From NCBI GenBank assembly GCA_002309055.1, contig DBWO01000040.1:1-8838 (forward strand): a stretch of DNA of 8,838 bases, read 5' to 3'. The DNA comes from Ruminococcaceae bacterium UBA1236. GTDB taxonomy: Bacteria > Bacillota > Clostridia > Oscillospirales > Acutalibacteraceae. A model generated the notes under the pieces. The model was not told the DNA's origin. It ran no database searches and saw only the letters and a list, made by a program, of their open reading frames with translations. Both the position numbers and the translations under genes were made by a program. Shown piece after piece: positions 6,039-8,838 of this stretch (position 1 is the stretch's first letter; each line of letters starts with the position of its first letter).

Positions 6039-6045
6039 TTTATAG

Positions 6046-6074
6046 ATTATATTACTGTTCTAAACCTATGTCAA
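6046..6074 (-). promoter_or_regulatory. Sigma-A promoter of glnA
   Basis: Perfect minus-strand consensus: TTGACA (complement of 6069-6074), 17-base spacer, TATAAT (complement of 6046-6051). Predicted start is near 6039. The three-box TTGCA element begins 34 bp upstream of the -35. Confidence 0.92.
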
Positions 6075-6108
6075 TGTTTTTTACTGCGGATGTCCTCAAT
6101 TTTATTAC

Positions 6109-6159
6109 TTGCACAAAACATTTTCAATATTGCAAGTCTGTATTGTAAAAATTGCAAAA
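6109..6159. promoter_or_regulatory. Three-box TTGCA regulatory element between glnA and asnB
   Basis: TTGCAC (6109-6114), 15 bases, TTGCAA (6130-6135), 16 bases, TTGCAAAA (6152-6159). It aligns without gaps to 2483-2533, with 38 of 51 bases identical, and sits at the same distance and orientation from the glnA -35 as that copy does from the gdh -35. It also lies upstream of the divergent asnB promoter, with its last box 36 bp from the asnB -35. A further inverted TTTTGC (6168-6173) pairs with GCAAAA (6154-6159) on the asnB side. Confidence 0.68.
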
Positions 6160-6195
6160 ACCGTTGCTTTTGCGCAGGAAATTTGAAAATCGCAC

Positions 6196-6224
6196 TTGAC
6201 AATGATTTTTTCCGGTGTTAGAAT
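6196..6224 (+). promoter_or_regulatory. Sigma-A promoter of the asnB operon
   Basis: TTGACA (6196-6201), 17-base spacer, TAGAAT (6219-6224). Predicted start near 6231. A TTGCAC hexamer (6224-6229) overlaps the end of the -10 and resembles the boxes of the upstream three-box element. Confidence 0.85.
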
Positions 6225-6234
6225 TGCACCGTAA

Positions 6235-6246
6235 GGCAAGGACGCC
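6235..6246 (+). promoter_or_regulatory. Candidate ANTAR hexaloop in the asnB leader
   Basis: GGC-AAGGAC-GCC: a short 3-bp GC stem closing a six-base loop with A at position 1 and G at position 4, entirely within the 5' arm of the asnB terminator and therefore exclusive with it. It is the weakest of the three because its stem is short, but loop pattern and placement match glnA and gdh. Confidence 0.45.
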
Positions 6247-6274
6247 CGTTTGGGTGTCCTTGCCCTCTTTTTGT
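6235..6274 (+). terminator. Terminator-like attenuator in the asnB leader
   Basis: GGCAAGGACGCCC (6235-6247) pairs with GGGTGTCCTTGCC (6252-6264): 13 bp including one G-U, with a GTTT loop, followed by CTCTTTTTGTT. This is a strong intrinsic terminator immediately upstream of the asnB ribosome site. It begins about four bases after the predicted transcript start. No plus-strand gene ends here, so it is interpreted as an attenuator of asnB. Confidence 0.8.
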
Positions 6275-6290
6275 TCCGGGAGGTGATAAG

Positions 6291-7868
6291 ATGTGCAGCA
6301 TTATGGGATTGACCTCATATCCCGCAGATTACGAGCAGTTCAAAAAAGCTATGGAAAAAACAAAGTCCAGAGGACCGGATGACGAAAAAGCCATCAGAGC
6401 GGGCGACGGACTTCTTGCCTTCCAGCGGCTTGCGATTATGGACCTTAACTCCACAGGGATGCAACCGTTTGAGCTCGGCAACTGCAAGCTGGTCTGCAAC
6501 GGAGAAATATACGGTTTCCGAAAAATCAAGAAAGAGCTTGAAAAAGAATATACATTCACAAGCGAGTCGGACTGTGAAATCCTGCTGCCGATGTATGAAA
6601 AATACGGTCCGGATATGTTTGCCATGCTTGACGCAGAGTATGCTCTGGTAATATATGACGGCAACAAAGACCGCTTTATCGCTGCACGTGACCCGATAGG
6701 CATACGTCCTCTTTTCTACGGCTATGACAAAAACGGCAGCATAGCATTCGCGAGTGAAGCGAAAAACCTGATAGGCCTTACGGATAAGGTGATGCCGTTT
6801 CCTCCGGGGTATTATTACGACGGCGAAAGATTTGTTCGCTACTGCGATATTGCGGATGTGAAGGAATATATTCACGGCGGGCTTGATGAAATCTGCCGCG
6901 GCATTCACGACAGGCTGGTCGCGGGGATTGAAAAGCGGCTTGATTCCGATGCGCCTCTGGGTTTTCTTCTCAGCGGAGGTCTCGATTCATCTCTGGTCTG
7001 CTCGGTTTCGGCAAAGCTGCTCGGAAAGCCGATAAAAACATTTGCAATCGGTATGAGTGAGGACGCAATCGATCTGAAATACGCCAAGGAGGTTGCCGAC
7101 TATATCGGAAGCGACCACCATGAAATAATAATAACAGCCGATGATGTTATAAGCTCGCTTGAGGATGTTATCGCCGCGCTCGGCACCTTTGACATCACCA
7201 CAATAAGGGCAAGCGTCGGAATGTACCTCATATGCAAGGCAATACGCGAAACCACCGATATAAAGGTTTTGCTGACAGGTGAAATATCGGATGAACTGTT
7301 CGGCTACAAATACACGGATTTCGCGCCCGATGCCGAGGCATTCCAGAAGGAAGCTCAGAAGAGAATACGCGAGCTGTATATGTATGACGTGCTCAGGGCG
7401 GACAGATGCATTTCCGTTCATTCAATGGAGGCGCGCGTACCGTTCGGCGATCTTGAGTTTGTCAGATACGTTATGTCGATTGACCCTGAAATAAAGCTAA
7501 ACAGATACGGCAAGGGCAAATACCTTCTGCGACACGCTTTTGAAGGCGACTATCTGCCCGAAAGCATTCTGATGCGTGAAAAAGCGGCGTTTTCGGACGC
7601 GGTCGGGCATTCAATGGTTGATTATCTCAAGGAATACGCGCAGAAAATCTACAGTGATGAAGATTTTGAAAAAGAGCGTGCAAAATATACCCACGCAAAA
7701 CCTTTCACCAAGGAATCCCTGCTTTACAGAGAAATATTCGAAAAGTACTACCCCGGACAGGGAGAAATGATAAAAGATTTCTGGATGCCCAACAAGGATT
7801 GGGAAGGATGCAATGTAAACGACCCGTCCGCCAGAGTTCTTTCAAACTACGGTGACAGCGGAAAATAA
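6291..7868 (+). CDS. asnB: Asparagine synthase, glutamine-hydrolysing (525 aa)
   Basis: Makes asparagine from aspartate, ATP and glutamine. The N-terminal class II amidotransferase domain (about 1-190) begins MCSIMGL, with Cys2 as nucleophile after Met removal, and has NGEIY (Asn70) and Asp94 in SDCEI. The synthetase domain has the pyrophosphate loop SGGLDSS at 228-234, TTIRAS, and GEISDELFGY from 330. E. coli AsnB has GEGSDEVFGGY there, so this loop carries a Gly-to-Ile change and is one residue shorter. Length is slightly under the 554 residues of the E. coli enzyme. The start is decided by GGGAGGTGAT (6278-6287), an almost perfect match to the 16S tail, seven bases from the ATG. It is divergent from glnA, with a strong promoter and an attenuator-like leader, and heads a probable operon with the small gene at 7919 and pyrG. 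Confidence 0.96.
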   Translation: MCSIMGLTSYPADYEQFKKAMEKTKSRGPDDEKAIRAGDGLLAFQRLAIMDLNSTGMQPFELGNCKLVCNGEIYGFRKIKKELEKEYTFTSESDCEILLPMYEKYGPDMFAMLDAEYALVIYDGNKDRFIAARDPIGIRPLFYGYDKNGSIAFASEAKNLIGLTDKVMPFPPGYYYDGERFVRYCDIADVKEYIHGGLDEICRGIHDRLVAGIEKRLDSDAPLGFLLSGGLDSSLVCSVSAKLLGKPIKTFAIGMSEDAIDLKYAKEVADYIGSDHHEIIITADDVISSLEDVIAALGTFDITTIRASVGMYLICKAIRETTDIKVLLTGEISDELFGYKYTDFAPDAEAFQKEAQKRIRELYMYDVLRADRCISVHSMEARVPFGDLEFVRYVMSIDPEIKLNRYGKGKYLLRHAFEGDYLPESILMREKAAFSDAVGHSMVDYLKEYAQKIYSDEDFEKERAKYTHAKPFTKESLLYREIFEKYYPGQGEMIKDFWMPNKDWEGCNVNDPSARVLSNYGDSGK

Positions 7869-7918
7869 GCAGCCGGCAACGGGAAAAAGATAATAAAAAT
7901 AAGAAAAGGAGACCGGTT

Positions 7919-8062
7919 ATGAGTTCAACAAGATTTTCTTTGAGATGCAATGCGGAATTCAGCATGAAAACCCCTGAAATAGAAATCGGCGACTATGACA
8001 GGACAAAGTTGCTCGATGTTGACTCTGACGATGAATCGGAGGGCAATGAAACATCGGAATAA
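7919..8062 (+). CDS. Acidic small protein of unknown function (47 aa)
   Basis: A 47-codon frame starting MSSTRFSLRCNAEF, with AAAGGAG (7905-7911) ideally placed seven bases from the ATG. It lies 50 bases after asnB and 33 bases before pyrG with no terminator between, so it is probably the middle gene of an asnB-orf-pyrG operon. It has 13 Asp/Glu against 5 Lys/Arg; the last third (about residues 33-47, DVDSDDESEGNETSE) is acidic and low-complexity and likely disordered. There is one cysteine (Cys10), no membrane segment and no signal peptide. I do not recognise a family. The strong ribosome site and spacing argue that it is translated; its role, perhaps in glutamine-dependent enzyme function, is only guessed from position. 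Confidence 0.7.
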   Translation: MSSTRFSLRCNAEFSMKTPEIEIGDYDRTKLLDVDSDDESEGNETSE

Positions 8063-8095
8063 TTGCCCGGGTATGAGCAAAGGAGAGGATGGTTT

Positions 8096-8838
8096 ATGAC
8101 AAAGTATATTTTCGTCACCGGGGGCGTCGTTTCCGGGCTGGGTAAAGGAATCACCGCCGCTTCTCTCGGACGTCTGCTCAAATCGAGAGGTCTCAAGGTG
8201 GCGGCGCAGAAGCTTGACCCATATATAAATGTTGACCCCGGCACTATGAGCCCCTATCAGCACGGTGAGGTTTACGTGACGGAGGACGGCGCTGAAACCG
8301 ACCTTGACCTCGGGCACTACGAGCGTTTTATTGATGAAAACCTGAACAAGTTTTCAAATCTTACAACGGGCAAGGTTTACTGGAATGTGCTCAATAAAGA
8401 GCGCAGAGGCGAATACCTCGGCTCAACCGTGCAGGTGATTCCGCACATTACAAACGAGATAAAGGAATTTGTTTATAATGTGGGCAGGCACAGCAGCGCC
8501 GATGTGGTTATCACGGAAATCGGCGGCACTATCGGCGACATCGAGAGCCAGCCGTTTATTGAGGCGGTGCGCCAGATTTCGCTTGAGGTGGGTAAAGAAA
8601 ACAGCCTGTTTATTCATGTGACCCTTGTCCCCTATCTTCACGGCTCGGAGGAGCACAAGTCAAAGCCGACACAGCACTCCGTAAAAGAGCTTCAGGGTAT
8701 GGGAATTAACCCGGATATAATCGTTCTTCGCTGTGACGAACCGCTTGAAAAAACCATCTTCGAAAAAATCTCACTTTTCTGCAATGTGAAAAAAGATTGC
8801 GTTATAGAAAACATCACTCTGCCGAACCTCTATGAAGC
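8096..8838 (+). CDS. pyrG: CTP synthase, N-terminal 247 codons, runs off the window
   Basis: Aminates UTP to CTP using ATP and glutamine. The frame starts MTKYIFVTGGVVSGLGKG with AGGAG (8081-8085) upstream and stays open to the window end. The visible part is the amidoligase domain: P-loop GGVVSGLGKG at 9-18, KLDPYINVDPGTM at 39-51, DGAETDLDLGHYERF at 64-78 containing a magnesium-binding Asp71, and EIGGTIGDIES with Glu141. The C-terminal glutaminase domain is outside the window. It follows the small acidic gene by 33 bases with no promoter or terminator visible, so it is likely expressed from the asnB promoter and subject to the same leader control. No GGG-initiated CTP-sensing leader like that of B. 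subtilis pyrG is seen. Confidence 0.97.
   Translation, partial: MTKYIFVTGGVVSGLGKGITAASLGRLLKSRGLKVAAQKLDPYINVDPGTMSPYQHGEVYVTEDGAETDLDLGHYERFIDENLNKFSNLTTGKVYWNVLNKERRGEYLGSTVQVIPHITNEIKEFVYNVGRHSSADVVITEIGGTIGDIESQPFIEAVRQISLEVGKENSLFIHVTLVPYLHGSEEHKSKPTQHSVKELQGMGINPDIIVLRCDEPLEKTIFEKISLFCNVKKDCVIENITLPNLYE

Noticed and set aside
6069..6085. Near match to the GlnR/TnrA box TGTNA-N7-TNACA over the glnA -35 region
   Set aside because: The last consensus base is wrong, and TGTCA is simply the complement of the -35 hexamer. No comparable box occurs at the gdh promoter and no GlnR-type gene is visible.
6225..6290. CTP-sensing reiterative-transcription attenuator as in B. subtilis pyrG, or a glutamine riboswitch, in the asnB leader
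   Set aside because: The predicted start lacks the GGG run needed for reiterative priming. The leader of about 60 bases is essentially one terminator hairpin, too small and without the conserved core of known glutamine riboswitches.
7919..8062. The small acidic protein as an RNA polymerase delta subunit (RpoE), which precedes pyrG in many Firmicutes
   Set aside because: Only position and an acidic tail are shared. At 47 residues it is far too short and lacks the folded N-terminal domain of delta.

Overview
The window looks like part of a chromosome from a Gram-positive anaerobe of the class Clostridia, probably from the Ruminococcaceae/Oscillospiraceae or Lachnospiraceae side. The evidence is strong AGGAGG-type ribosome sites, near-consensus sigma-A promoters in AT-rich gaps, a glutamate dehydrogenase close to that of Clostridium symbiosum, and a glnA gene followed by an ANTAR-type antiterminator gene as in solvent-forming clostridia. 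I cannot name the species.

Layout. Minus strand, right to left: glnA (4749-5963), a NitR-like receiver-ANTAR RNA-binding regulator (4133-4714), an NADP-type glutamate dehydrogenase (2707-4041), an NAD-type glutamate dehydrogenase with its own promoter (966-2318), and the 5' part of guaA (1-898). Plus strand, divergent from glnA: asparagine synthase asnB (6291-7868), an undescribed 47-residue acidic small protein (7919-8062), and the 5' part of pyrG (8096-8838). Every named enzyme handles glutamate, glutamine or ammonia. The two dehydrogenases and glutamine synthetase assimilate or release ammonia, and GuaA, AsnB and PyrG are the glutamine-consuming amidotransferases.

The most interesting content is regulatory. 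The leaders of glnA, the NADP-type gdh and asnB each contain a terminator-like hairpin with a U-tract. In each, the 5' arm of that hairpin overlaps a small stem with a six-base loop having A at position 1 and G at position 4 (AAAGGC, AAAGGC, AAGGAC). That is the loop signature of ANTAR-protein targets, and an ANTAR protein is encoded in the same locus. I infer a local antitermination switch in which the NitR-like protein turns on glnA, gdh and asnB-pyrG. Only one such hexaloop is visible per leader, whereas classical ANTAR targets carry two. In glnA and asnB the predicted transcript start is only a few bases before it.

A second, DNA-level signal is a three-box element, TTGCAC-N15-KTGCAA-N16-TTGCAAAA. 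It lies 34 bp upstream of the -35 hexamer of both the NAD-type gdh promoter and the glnA promoter, in the same orientation. The boxes are spaced about two helical turns apart and match without gaps (38 of 51 bases), while the 34 bp between box and promoter is not conserved (10 of 34). This suggests an unidentified nitrogen regulator acting on both promoters. In the second copy it may also act on the divergent asnB promoter.
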